NCBI RefSeq assembly: GCF_022458985.1
Contig: NC_061771.1
Span: forward strand, 14,795,001-14,859,000
Direction of reading: 5' to 3'
DNA length: 64,000 nucleotides
From: Mugil cephalus
Lineage: Eukaryota > Chordata > Actinopteri > Mugiliformes > Mugilidae
Notes under the pieces: model-generated
What the model was told of the DNA's origin: nothing
The model's database searches: none
Seen by the model: the letters and a program-made list of their open reading frames with translations, nothing else
In this document: positions 50,530-63,695 of the stretch, one piece after another
How positions within the stretch are numbered: the stretch's first letter is position 1
How the letters are laid out: every line of letters starts with the position of its first letter
Position numbers and translations under genes: made by a program

Positions 50530-50714
50530 GACGCGTCGACCAATCACCGAACGCCTCTCGAACCTTAAGGGGCGCAACATGTAACAAAGCGTCTGATTGG
50601 CTGAGAGCCGCAGTGGCTGAACAAAGTGGAGATCGACTGCGCCGCTGCAGAGCCAGACACCGCTGCTGCTGTCGCTTCTTCAAGAGTCAGGTTAAAGTCT
50701 GCGTCTGCTCACAG
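50530..50714 (+). promoter_or_regulatory. acsl1: Putative acsl1 promoter and non-coding exon 1
   Basis: A GC- and CpG-rich island in AT-rich DNA, with a CCAAT box at 50540-50544 and an inverted one (ATTGG) at 50596-50600. It ends in a good donor, CTCACAG|GTCAGT, at 50714/50715. No other gene lies between here and the acsl1 coding start, and ACSL1 genes usually have a remote non-coding first exon. The link to acsl1 is an inference. Confidence 0.4.
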
Positions 50715-52089
50715 GTCAGTGGGAACATTTAAAGCCTAAAAAAACTCAAACCGCCACGCGCAGACCGCGTTTGACTGTTTTATAGGCGATTCTGTTGAAG
50801 TCCGAGCCCAACGAGTGCTTTTGAAAGTGCTGCTTTTCCAATTTAATTGTTGCCCTAAATGCACAAGAACAAGCCGCGCTTTGTGTCTCTTCTTCCACCT
50901 CAATATCTGCGTTTCCGTTTATCTCATGATGTCGAGTTTCACAGTGCGCCCTGTCAGCGCCTTTAATCAGTACAGCTAAGTTTCTCTTTATATATGAGTG
51001 TGTGTGTGTGTGCGCGTGGGTGTGTGTGTTTTAAGAAACCTGTGAAGCTCTCGTTAGCAATGAAAATAGATATGGACACTTAGCATCAGATGATTAGATG
51101 TCGCGTGTGGAGTGATAGACTACTTTGTTTTGAAACTTTTTTTTATTTGTATATATGTATAATTTAATCTCCCTCTCCTCTCCTACGCTGTACAGTATCT
51201 GCCCAGCACAGGGACGCCATTGATAGTCAGTTAAATAAGATTACAGGGCGTTTTAAAGAGGAACAATGTAACTATTCTCATCTAGTGCTAATGGTGCCAT
51301 CCATCCCGCCTATCGTTCCTGCTGGTCCCCTCCATCCAGTCCTCCTCAAACACACATCAGGAAGCCAGAGCCACACCAGCTGCATCTGACCACTGGTGTT
51401 TCATGTGTTTTCTCTCATCTCAACAAAAAGTGAAACTCCGCCTGCAGAGTTTTAGGTGTTTTTTTTCTGTCTTTGCTTTAGTCAACATTGCATCATGGCT
51501 CTGAAGTGCAGCAGTGTAGAATTTAAAATCGAACCACATCACAGTCTGGCCAGTTCATTAGGTACACTTGTGAAATTGATTCTGATACGTCATAGCTTCA
51601 TGAAGGTTATGGTTTACTTAAAATAACCGGGAGAGCTGGTCCTTACACCGTGTTTTCACGGAGGTTTTGGAGGTTATGGTTTGTTGCACTGTTGATTGTT
51701 TTGTGCTGTACATGTATCTATAACTACCTTTGTTACGCTGTTTCAGCATGAACTGAATGTTATAACAGTCGTGAGTGAGAGTTTACTGTAGGACTTTTAC
51801 ACAGATGCACCCAACTAATCGTTTCTGGTGCTGAAATCTATCTGAGAGTTTGAAAAGTCCAATTTAAATATATTATTTTTATTTTAATTTTTTTTATTGA
51901 CATCCGACCAAGCGCAGACAAATATCATTTTAAAAAGACACATTTCTGCCTCACTGCTACTTGCACTATTTCATTGCAGGCAACAGTTGCCAAGCAACCA
52001 GCCGAGACTCCAGAAAGATGCCAGGCCGAGAAATAGCCCAACATGCAATCTCCTGTAATTTTTACTGAGCTAAAGAGCAAAACTGTAGC

Positions 52090-52132
<43 letters not shown>

Positions 52133-55100
52133 GTTCTGTTGCTTTGACCTGCTGCAGATTGTAGCTTTTCATAGTTGCCGCAGCGGTCACAGTCGGGAAC
52201 ATCTTCTCATCTGATGCTGGACGACAGAGCACATGAGCGTACGACGGAACATATGAAATCATTTCTAATCAAACTTTGTAACTGAGAAGGTCAATTTCCC
52301 GGGGAAGAGAGATCGAGGACAGAGAAGAGCTCAGGTACTGTAGTGGGCTATATTTCTATTTTAAAATGTCAGGTAGTTAGAGGTTATGTTTGTATCTGAG
52401 CCTAAATGTTTTTCTTTTTAAACCAACATCAAGTGGCGCAGGGAAAAAAAAAAAGAAAAGAAAAAAAAGATACCCTTTCACTTTCGCTCTGTAAACCTTG
52501 AGACATTAGGGGAACACCAGTTGCTCTGATCAAAGGCTCCTGTTGCTTCCTCTCAGACACAGACAGACGGTGGTCGGATACGTTATGAATGACTCCCAAC
52601 CTGCTCTGTCACGAAGAAAGAGGCGTCCAGAGACCGGCCCGTGCAGACGTTCCACGTGTGCTTACTTGTCGTATCTTGTACGACGCGTGTCCGATTTGTG
52701 TCCTGCTCACTGAGGTTTCAGCCCAGTGAGTTGTCCGCGAGAGCACGTTTGCGCTGTACGAAATGTACTCGGTACCGAAGGCGTTTCATGGCAAACATCC
52801 TCAAAGAGGAATCCGTGGAATGCAGCTGGAGGGACTGATTGCTGTTATACTCCCATTTTCAGCCACGTTATTTTATGCTTTTTATTGGAAGCTTGTGTTT
52901 GAGGGACCCCAGAAGATACGTTCTAATGTACATCAGCATGCATAGCTTCAGTATTTGGTGCTTTTTACTGAATAAAAATAGGAAGTAACAAGGCCAGGAA
53001 GGGCGTGGAAGGAGACGTCGTGCAGCAAATCAAATCTGTGCCACTGCAGTGAGGACAGTAGTCTTGGTTTATGGTGCTCAGGATGCCCCTTAAACCCTGC
53101 GACATCAGGCTGTTTTGCCCGTGTGGTTCAGTCACATGAGTAACACTGCAGGCCGTGAACTGACCGTCCAAGATTCAATCATGTTTTTTCATCCATTCAG
53201 CACAGGAGCAGCTTTCATTAGATCAAACCCACGGATAATTTGTGGTTTTGTAACTCAGGATCAAGCCGCCATGCTGTTGTCACTCCGCCTCGGTCTTTGG
53301 AAAATACCAGTATTCTCGGTGTGTTTTGCCAGACAAAGGGCTGATGTTTACACAACAGTTTGCTCGGTGACATGTGGCCTTTAAGGCTGGAATTTCAGCT
53401 CAGAGCTCAGATGATTTAAAGTCGGTAAAAAAAAACAAAACGAAAAGACTTTTACTTATGCGAATGTCAGACTACAGCGATTGTGCCTGAATCATGTGAG
53501 ACCAGCGAGTGATGCATTTGGGTTAATGGACCTCAAAGCATCATGCATGGAGTGTTAAGGGAGAACTAATTTACTGTGAATGCTCTTTCTTCAGACGAGT
53601 TTCTCATTGAGATGCCCCGGTACTGAGAGATCTGTATCTGGGCTAATCCGGGAATTTTTAAAATGATCACATCGGGATCCAGCTTCAGCCCAGCCTGATC
53701 TTTTGTATCTTTATTTATTTTAGGTCAGCCACGAACCAAAACCACGTCCCTGTAGCGCCATATCATTTTCTTCCTCTTCTGTTTTAATGGTGGTCAGCTA
53801 AACATGTCGGTCCGTTCACGCACTTTAGTCTGATAAAGTAAAATAAACTCAGTCAGAGAGCAAGTGTCAAATTATGCAGTGCGGTTATTTAAGATCATCT
53901 CCATACTCGATACTAAATGATCGGATACGTGCAAAATAATTGAGCTTTCATCCTCTTTAATGGTTCCGTGAACCGAGTGGGAAGCAGCAAACGTTTGCCA
54001 ACTTAACGTACGTCCTGTAGTAAGTGTCTCTTATGTTAATGTGGGTGAAGCTGTTCTCAGAGGAAGAACACAAGCGGATAAACATCAGTCAATATAACGT
54101 TTCTATGTCAGTGATTTTTTTTTTTCCTTCATTTTCTGTGACCTATATTGTCATGTGCCGGGTATGTGACCTTTGTTCCACATCTCCAACCCCATCCTCC
54201 ACACCCTCCCTCCCCCATACATCTCTCTGCTGCGCGCCCCACGTGACTACGAGTGTGTGGTTTCATGACGCGGCCCCGGACCTGCAGGTCTGAGCCTGGT
54301 TGTCTTGTGCTGCAAGGTCAGCCTTTGTGTCCTCAGGCTCTGTTAATGAACGTTGCCGGAGGAGGACGGACACAGGGAGATGCGTGAGCTTCGACAGCCG
54401 TCCAGTAGCCGTGACCGCGACTTGTTGCTGGCTCCTCGAAACCTGCTTTCAGAGGGCGTCACATCCTCCGTAGTAATCAAGAGAAACCGGACGCCAGTCA
54501 CTTGCCTCGAGGCTTCCCAGCGCTGTGCTAGTTGTGAAGAATATACAGTATTGATTCGTCAGACGTTCATATTTGCCTCCCTGAGGCATGCTGTTTTAGA
54601 AGGCGTTGAATTATGAATGAGTTTTTTTTTTAAATTTTTTTTATGCAGAACAGCTACAGCAACAACAACAACCAGCTCCGATAAGTCAGTAACGCGCGGA
54701 TGTCACATGTCAACGTTTATTACACTCTTACACACACGGACTCCATGGCAAACCAATATTTGTGTCTCGTCTCGTCTGTGAAGCAAGAACCGATTGTGAC
54801 AGTGAAAAACCTCAGACATTAAACCTTATGTTGTAATATGTCTGATTCCCTGTCAGCAAGTTGGACATGGACAGGGTCTGAGTTAAGGTCAGAGAGGAAA
54901 AAAAAAAAAGAATAAAAAGTCTAGTTCCTCTTTCGTTAACTATAAGGAAATCTGTAACAGATTTGTGTTGACTTAATCTCTGACACTTACACACACGCTT
55001 ACTTATCTTTTATCTTTCGTACCTCCATTAAACAGACCAAATGTTCTTGTTTATTGTCCACAGCCGAGAGATAGTTCAGACGCCCTTCACACACACACGT

Positions 55101-58100
55101 CTTACTTCTTACACGCTTTTCTCAATCGGCGTACGTAGTTTACCCTGATAACTGACAAATTATCCTCTTCAAAGCAAAGTCGGTTCATCACGAGATAATA
55201 CTGCGCTATTGTATCGCTCGTCTCAAGTTGTGTAAAGCTGGTTTCATGGTGACATTTCATTTCCAAGGTGCCTGAAATACGCTTATGCTACGAACACGTG
55301 ACATTTGTTCTGTTGATGATGCATGAAGGAGACGCGTTAATTGTTACTGTGTGTGTGTAGAAATACGTAAGACCGGATGGAATGAATGATCATAACACTG
55401 CATATGTTTGGTAGAAGTGCAACACGTGGCTTGTTTGGGGGTGAGGGGGGTAAAGTAATGAAACACTTGAAGCATTTTATCAGCTTTGACTCCAGTGTGA
55501 TTTCTTTCCTGGTTTCCTTGGCTTCCTCCCACTTCGTTTACATTGTGGCCTATGCTGTTTGGGTGACATAACTTTCTGGGGGCACGGCCAAGAACGCTTC
55601 CTTCCGAGGGTAAAGACTTGGCTCTTCTGAGTTTGACCTCAAGTCACCACATGGAGAGATCTTTCCCTCATTCAGTGGATGAAAGTCCTTCTTACTACGT
55701 CTGCCATGTTTAATCCCTTCCTTTACACTTTCACTGTTGTGACTTAAAGAGTGACTAATAGTTTCAGCGTGCGTACCGCATTACTCAGATCAATACGGTG
55801 GCCGAAGAAGATCTGCTTCCGAGATTTGAAAGCAGCCGTCGGCTGGACGGGATTACGTTCTGTGTTGAAAGGCTTCGTGTGTTAATCCTCCATTGATAAG
55901 GCAGCAATAATGAGCTTAAAGAGTTCGACCTGGAGCTCAACGGCCCGAGCGGCTCAGCGTCCTTCTGCTTTTAGATATCTGTTCACTGTCCGTGCGCAGT
56001 CAAGAGGAACTAGAGCATATCAAGTAGACACTTCTTTTTTTTTTTTTTTTTTTTCTGGTAACTTCCTTCCTGTGGTTCGAGTGTCTCTTCTACGTGACGC
56101 CACGGCCGTGGTCTCCCCGCGAGCTGCAGGCTGCTGCCAGCTTGTCCTCATATTCTGTTATGTGTCAAATGAACCCTCTGGCCTGTCCGACACATTTTTC
56201 CAGTGTCTTGTGTTTGTGTGCGCTGGGGTGTGGGGTGACTGGTGAGCTGGCTCTGCCATTGGCTCGTCATCCTCCCAGGCCAAGTATGGAGAGTGGAGAA
56301 GGTGGTGGTTGTGTGGGTGGTGGGGGGGGGGGGGGTTGGTTGTAGGAGTACCTTTTGCCTCCAACAACTTTCAGCCAAGTACGACACCGCGGGCATCTTG
56401 TCCGTTGTCAGCCACCTGACACAAACATGTACTCTAAGAGGATTACTAACACCTACCCACTTGATCTGATGTTTTCGCTTTTTCTGAATGTTATGTAAAA
56501 TGATTGGAACTAGTACTGGACGAAGCTGTGTTACAGTTACAACCATCGTGTCATTAATAGACAAGTCATTTGGCAGAACAATAAGGAAAATTCTGTTCCT
56601 CAAAAACTCTTCTCAGACAAAACAAGACGCTCGTAATAAAAACCTAAACCCATCGTTTAGAACTGAAGTGAAAAACAGGAATCAAAAGAATATTTGCAGA
56701 TTAAACAATATAAGAATATGTTAAAGAAACTTTGTAAGTTTCACCAATATTTTTGTTACATTCCTGTTTTTCTTTTTAACCTTGTGATGAACACTTGACT
56801 CTAGTGTCAGAGTGTTTGGGCCGTTGTGTGTATCCGTGAAACCTGGTTAACATGAACCATGACAGGATTTTATTTGTATCTTCCGGCACTGTGTTGAAGC
56901 CGACTGTTACACGGTCCGTGTGTGAGTTTTTTCTTTCTCTACATTAACAGCTGATATCTGGGTTTTCAGCTCTTTGCTGTACCTGACATTCTGAAGTATC
57001 TCAGTGTAGACGCATTACGGACAGTTTCCATTTAACGCAGGACACTAAGATGTTAATGTATTGACTCGGTGTAAGTCGTAATCTCGCCATCTCCAAAGAA
57101 TCCGTGGACGTGCCCGGGTTTGTGCGTGCGGCGGTGAGTCATCGTCGGTGTTGACATATTCCCTGCCGTGCAGGTCGATAAAGGGTGAATCCGTCAACAT
57201 TCGTATCTCGTAGAACACACAGACCGGCTCGTAATTAATGTTTAATTGTTCGTCCGACCCGTTTGAAATGTCGGGACGCTCAGCAACGCAAGAACTGCAC
57301 ACAGTCCAGATAAGCTATGATAAGATGTTGGACGTCCGCTCTTGAATAAACGTCACTAAAGGCGGCTCATTCTGAATCGGCCTCTGATTAAATTTATGAC
57401 CAAACTATTTTTTTTTACACTGCTGTGTTTTAAAAGGAAAAAAAAAAAATAAAAAAAATGAGAGAAAAGCCACATTAGATTATTTGTCTCAATCAACCTG
57501 TTGGTGGAGCCGGGCTCCTCTGAGTGGCTGCTGGTGTCTCATGCGTCTGTGTTTCTGTTTGAAAGGGGCGTGTTTCTGCTATTCATAGTTGTGAGAACCT
57601 CGGAGGTCTATTAGAGGTCAGTGTGAGTCCTTCTAATAGCAACTGCTGCAGCGCAGGGCCTTCCAGACAGACTATCTGCTGTGGACACACTCTCTCCAGC
57701 CTTTCTTCACATATACACACACACTGCAGAACTGTGAGTATATACAACGATCGTTTGTTGATAATCAATGCTAAACCTTTGGAAAAATCTGCTTAGCTCT
57801 CCTTGAGGTTGTCCTGGAGGTGACCCGGATCTCCACTCATAGTGGCTGTGGAGCGTTTGTGACGATTAATGTGGAATTATCTGTTTTTGTTGTATTTAGT
57901 TATTTTTCCCTAGAGGACAAATGACTGATAAACATTAATTCATCTCTAAGTACTTGGTGGATGGATGTTTAGTACAAAATAAACGTGCTAAAATTAGATT
58001 TTTTCTAATATATTTGTTATTTATAATTTAAAGTCGAAATTCGAAATCTGTGAAATATGACTAAAGACTTTCCTCCAGCGCTTTTGCCCCAGTTGGCAGC

Positions 58101-59372
58101 GGTCCCGTTTGTCATTTGCTTGGTGATAATAATAGAAGTAGGTGAGAAGTCAATTGTTACCTATGAGGTGTTTGTTCGCTTGTTCATTTACCTACAGCAC
58201 TACCTTCCAAATTCAGAGGTGACCTCTGATGTGACCTGAACGGAGGAAAAACATGACTGTAGGACTTCGTTATTAATTCATGCACTTTTCTATTGAGATT
58301 TAATAATTAAAAGATCATTTCCACTGAGGTAGATTAGTCACCGTTCTTTCCAGCTTCGGGCTTTCCAGCTTCATCTTATTAACACACCATCCCATTCTGT
58401 TGTATTGAATTTCCACTAGAACCGAGTCGCACGTCCTCGACTTTGACCGGCGAGGTTTCAGCCCAGTGAGCTCATTCCTAAAACATCCCGAGCAGAAAGC
58501 GTCTCCTCACTCAATAAAACAAGTGATCCAGAGTCTGTGGCCGTGCCTTTATATCTCCACGGAGGCATTAGATCAGAAAATGTGTGTGTGTGTGGAGTCA
58601 TATTTCCTTCCTGTCTCTTTGTTTCCAAGTGCACAGCTGTTGAATGGGATATCACATCTTCCTTTCCGCACGCAATATTTGGAGAAGAGCGAAACATAAA
58701 CGTAGAAAAAGCCCATTCAACAATGCATTTATCAACCGTGCTAACTTTTGTCTGCACTTTAGCTCTAGGAATTTTTCAAGTAGAAAGTTTTTTTCCGAGC
58801 TCCTTATATTGAAGGACGTATTGCCGGGATCTTTAAAAACTAAGAAGCTTAAATTACGACGGATATTTCTTTGACATGTTTTAATTCCTGCAGACAGACC
58901 TTTTAAAGCCAAATAACTGTGGAGTGGTGGATCATCTGTCGGTGAATCACAGGGCTGATGAAACGCTGCTGCTGCTGCTGCGTCGCTCTGCCCTGAATGA
59001 TTCAGCGTCAATCTATCCTTGAAGCTTTATTTTGGGTTTGCATGTCTCAGAGTTCTGCCAGAAACAAACAAAAGCTTTAGACAAGAGGTAATCCTTCAAA
59101 ACAACCTGACCTTTCAAGGATCAAGCGTCCGAGGTTTAATGCCGGTGTCAAATCATGCATAAAACAGAACATCAACAAATGATGTCATCCGGCCAAGTAG
59201 CTGATACAGCCAGGGACCGCGCTGACTGACGCCAGGGAACCCAGTATTTATCAGGAATGTGTCCTCTTCTCCTGAAGCCTGGTCCAAAGTTTCCTTCTGT
59301 GAATGTGCTCAGCTATCCAGGTCATGGCATGTCAATTTATTCCTCAAATATTCCTTCTGTGTTTCTTGGCAG
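50715..59372 (+). other. acsl1: Presumed first intron of acsl1, about 8.7 kb
   Basis: No coding exon was recognised. It holds an (ATT)n array at 52091-52130, a candidate nuclear-receptor site at 54167-54179, a 15-G run near 56320-56335, several CA runs, and a 19-base string present at both 52712-52730 and 58452-58470. The sequence near 51545-51570 (CAGTTCATTAGGTACACTTG) resembles a dispersed fish repeat. Confidence 0.4.
52091..52130 (+). repeat. (ATT)13 microsatellite
   Basis: Uninterrupted trinucleotide array of about 40 bases. Confidence 0.95.
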
Positions 59373-59390
59373 GGTCAGTGCAGAACAGCC

Positions 59391-62300
59391 ATGCAGGCTC
59401 AGGAAGTCCTGAGACAGCTGCGGATCCCCGAGCTGGATGACGTCCGGCAGTACATGCGAGGCTTCCCCACCAACGCTCTCGTGGGCGTGGGCGCCTTCGC
59501 CGCCATCACGACCTACTGGTTGGCCACCCGGCCCAAGGCTCTCAAACCGCCCTGCGACCTCCGTGTACAATCACTGGAAGTGGCAGTAAGAGACGATATT
59601 CTTGGAACAGTTGCGGTTCCTTTTGTTAGAGGAAAAAATGAACTCTCTCCAGGAACTTGATTGCTAAAGGGCCTACCTCGTGTTTGAAGTTGGATTAATC
59701 TGTATTTGTGTTTATCGTATTATTACAGTTGTCCTTAGGTCAACCAGGAATTCTTAAAAGTACAGGTGTGGAGGAGTCATTGCTTTGTGTTCTGTTTTTT
59801 TTTCCCCCGTAGGGAGAAGCCAATGCAAGAAGATCTGTGCTTAACGACAGCGACGAGAACATAACACATTACTACAGCGACGCGTGCACAATGTATGAGG
59901 TGTTCCAGCGAGGCCTCAGAGTATCAAGTGAGTCAATCTCTGGTATCAGGTAAATGGGGAAACTCCCTGAGAGAACTGAAGGTGAAAGTGAGCTTTGTCT
60001 GTTTTGTTTTTTTGCAGATAACGGACCTTGTCTGGGGTCGAGGAAACCGGACCAGCCGTACGTGTGGCAGACTTACAGAGAGGTGAGAAGAGAGCCGCAA
60101 ACATGTAAATGTGGAAAGTTTCCAAGTCTATTTGAAAGAATAACTTTTTTTTTTTTTTTTACCCAGGTGGCAGACAGAGCAGAGAACATCGGATCTGCCC
60201 TCCTTCACAAAGGACACTCTAAAACAGGAGACAAATACATCGGCATCTTCGCTCAGAACAGGCCAGAGGTGAAAATAAAAAAATAAAAAAATAAAATCCT
60301 TATTGAAGCTGTAATGGGGAGGCCAGTTACATAAACCCTGTAATCTGTGTTGAGTTAATGTAGCTTCCTCCATCTTTGTCATTACGGCTGCTACCTTTTT
60401 TAGAACATCTACCAGAACCAGACGGCTGCCATTAACACCAGATTTAAACGTTAACAAAAGACAAAAGATTTGATATAATGTCATAGATGTTCGTTCATAT
60501 ATAAACGTCCCTCAACTTTCAGATCAGATATAAAAGCATTTGAGACTTTTTGGGTCTAGTCTGTTGTTTAAGTAGTGAATGTTCAACATTGTGCACTCAA
60601 ATAACCGAATAACAACCACACTGATAAGTTGTCTAGAATTTGAATTAATAGTGATGATGTGGTTTCGTTGCAGTGGACCATTTCAGAGATAGCCTGTTAT
60701 ACGTACTCGTTGGTGGCCGTCCCGCTGTACGACACACTCGGCACAGAGGCCATCGACTACATTATTGACAAAGGTAAAAGCAAAAAAAAAAAAAAAAAAA
60801 CACACTAACCACACACCGCCCTGCAGCACTCTTGATCAAAATCACCTACAGTGTCAAAAAAAAAACATTCTGGTCCCGTCTGTTCCTCAGCCACCATCGC
60901 AACAGTGATCTGTGATGTACCCGAAAAGGCTCGGATGATCCTGGAGGTCGTCGGCGGAAAAGGGCGATCGGTGAAGACGATCGTCCTCATGGAGGATTTC
61001 GATGGTGACCTGGTGGCCCGGGGACAGGAGAGTGGTATCGAGATCCTGAGTTTGAAGGAGTTCGAGGTGAGAATCGCTCCAGTTGTTTATTGACGTTTGG
61101 AAAAGACTAAGTGTTTGAGTCGCACACGTCCACACACGTCTCCTTCTGGATGGATCTAAATGGAAAATGAGAACCTGACGTTCCAGAGATTATCTGTGCT
61201 TCCAGCACACATGTAAACAAACACACTGCATCTTCTGTATCTTTTCCAGGCCCTGGGTAAAGCCAACCACCAGAAACCACAGGTGAGTAAAAACACACCG
61301 CTCATCTGACCTGGTAACCACTTAATAAAATACTAAATTACTATAGTGAGAATATTTGTCTAATATTAGATCATTTTTATAAAAGTTGCTGCAGATACAT
61401 TAGTGTGGATGTTTGATCTGATTACAGCCTCCCAAAAAAGAGGACCTCGCACTTATCTGCTTCACATCTGGAACCACAGGTAATTACAGGACTGTTGTGA
61501 CTTCATACATGTGGCGAGTTCATTTCTGTACCTCGTGTATCATCCTAATTGTCTTCTTGTGTTTTCAGGAAACCCAAAAGGTGCCATGCTTACCCATGAA
61601 AATGTCGTCTCCAACACCGCAGCTTTCATTAAAATAACACAGGTAAACACACACACACCCGTCTCTAAAACGTGTCTAAATCTGAATGAACTTTGGTCCG
61701 AGCTTTCCGAGCGTCCATGTTTCCCACTGGCCAGACTGTGCGTTAAAGACCACAGACGGGGCTTTGTCTTTGTCTGCATTTAATATAATTTAAAGAAGTG
61801 ATTGAACAGATGGGGCAGAGATGGGCTTTCCTTGTGAGGCGGCTGGATTCTCACGAGATTTGTGAGATCATGAGACAGTCCGCCTCGCTAGGCATCACGA
61901 TATACACACACATGGCTGAACTATACTTAAGTTTCTGTTCAGTGAAACTAAACTGGATTTGAAAGTACACGGGAACTGGAAAGCACAGTTTGTTTTATGC
62001 ACCCATTTATTCGCAAAAATGAAATGGATGGAACCATGACGCTGTTTGATGGGTCTTGCTTTAAATCTGACTCTTTCATCCCATGTGCATTCTCCTGTCC
62101 TCGCTCCGCCTTGGTCCTCTGTCCGTCCTCCCTGTGCGCTGGTGTCCAGGGCATACTGAAGGCCAACAATAAAGATGTGCTCATCTCCTTCCTGCCTTTG
62201 GCCCACATGTTTGAGAGGGTGGTGGAGGTACAGTAGACCGGGTTTGACGTGCAAACGTGCATGTGCTTTGTTTTGTGTGTTCTCCACAGGTACACTGCAT

Positions 62301-63695
62301 GCTGTCGCTCCATGACGTTCATATATCCTACCTCCCTCTTGCTCACATGTTTGAGAGAGTTGTACAGGTATGTCGTTGACTTACTAAACCATTAGGTTTG
62401 AATGCAGTGGTATTATAGGTTTTGATGCCAGAAATCTGGAAATCCTGACGGCACCGATGCTGCATCTGCTTTTAATTGATTCCAACGTCTGCAAATGTAA
62501 GGCTAGGAAATAAAAATGATGAATATTGTTTGAATACAGACAGAAATAAATATGCTGACGCCTTCAAGAGGTTTGGCTATGGAAGAAATGTGAACTGTGC
62601 AAAATATAGCTGCGGGGTTTAATAACAAACACCGGCTGTGCAGTGTCTAACACAACAACAATGCCCCCGTGTGGTCATTAAATAATTTGTGCAGGCTGGA
62701 AACTGGAGTAACGTTTCTACTTTTCCCCTCGTCAGAGCGTCGTCCTCGTCCACGGGGCTCGAATCGGCTACTTCCAAGGAGACATTCGACTCTTGATGGA
62801 CGATCTGAAGGCGCTGCAGCCGACGATCTTCCCTGTCGTGCCGCGTCTCCTCAACCGCATGTTCGATAAGGTCAGGCGCAGCATTTGTTTTTTTGTGTTG
62901 TTTAGTTTTTATTCTGAGGTGAAAGCCACACGAGTCGTTCCTCTGACCTGCTGCCGTGTTTGGTGTTTAATGTAAAAACGCAGCGATCCTCATTCGCCTG
63001 CAGGTATTTAGTCAAGCCAACACGCCGCTGAAAAGGTGGCTGCTCGACTTCGCCTTCAAGAGGAAAGAGGCCGAACTCAAAAACGGAGTTGTCAGACAGG
63101 ACAGCATGTGGGACAAGCTCATCTTCAGAAAAGTTCAGGTAAACAGAAAAGGTTTCATGCTTTAAATGAAACTTTTGACGTACTTTGAATGAGCAGGGGT
63201 GTTAGAGAACAAGTTTGTTTCGTACTTCGCAGGCGAGTCTGGGCGGTCGTGTGAGACTCATGATTACAGGAGCAGCCCCAGTGTCTCCGACCATCCTCAC
63301 TTTCCTACGAGCAGCTCTGGGCTGCCAGGTGAGACACATCTACACACATCTCACACACACCAGCTGCAATAACAGCTTTTATGTCACTAATAACGTCCGT
63401 GCTTTCCAGTTTTACGAAGGCTACGGACAGACTGAATGTACGGCCGGGTGCAACATGACGATGCCTGGGGACTGGACAGCAGGTGAAGCATCCAATTACT
63501 GCTCGCAAAGATCATTCAGATGTACTTTAAGAGATGTGATGGAGTGTGTGTGGACGGCAACCATGCTTTGACCCATGACACCAGAACGATACCATTGTGT
63601 TCTCAGGTCACGTCGGGCCTCCTCTGCCCTGTAACTATGTTAAACTGGTGGACGTGGCGGAAATGAATTACCTGGCAGCCAATGGAGAAGGAGAG
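59391..63695 (+). CDS. acsl1: Long-chain acyl-CoA synthetase 1 (ACSL1), 5' part; runs off the window
   Basis: Activates long-chain fatty acids with ATP and CoA at the ER and mitochondrial outer membrane. Coding exons: 59391-59585 (acceptor at 59372/59373), 59813-59927, 60018-60082, 60167-60268, 60674-60773, 60891-61066, 61250-61282, 61428-61479, 61569-61642, then 62150-62227 or 62290-62367, then 62736-62870, 63004-63138, 63233-63328, 63410-63482, 63607-63695. All are in phase, about 506 residues of an expected total near 700. A hydrophobic N-terminal anchor lies at about 25-45. The AMP-binding P-loop FTSGTTGNPKG is at 274-284, the gate motif FLPLAHMFER at 318-327, and the second adenylate motif YGQTECTAG falls in exon 63410-63482. 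The last exon ends NYLAANGEGE. The teleost paralogue (a or b) cannot be decided. Confidence 0.95.
62150..62227 (+). CDS. acsl1: acsl1 alternative gate exon, Phe form
   Basis: A 78-base exon (26 codons) with proper AG and GT sites, encoding GILKANNKDV, then LISFLPLAHMFERVVE. The Phe before LPLAHMFER is the F-gate residue of the fatty-acid tunnel. Same length and phase as the next exon, so either can join 61642 to 62736. Confidence 0.88.
62290..62367 (+). CDS. acsl1: acsl1 alternative gate exon, Tyr form
   Basis: A 78-base exon encoding VHCMLSLHDV, then HISYLPLAHMFERVVQ, with proper splice sites. It parallels the preceding exon, with Tyr in place of the gate Phe and a different first third. 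Alternative Phe- and Tyr-gate exons are known in vertebrate ACSL1 and ACSL6. Confidence 0.88.

Noticed and set aside
51545-51600. Possible transposon end resembling a fish repeat with TTATTAGGTACACCT
   Set aside because: Only about 20 bases resemble it and I could not find a second end or an internal region, so it is mentioned only within the intron entry.
56148-56603. 151-residue minus-strand ORF in the acsl1 intron
   Set aside because: Pro/His/Thr low-complexity translation across a G run and CA-rich sequence.
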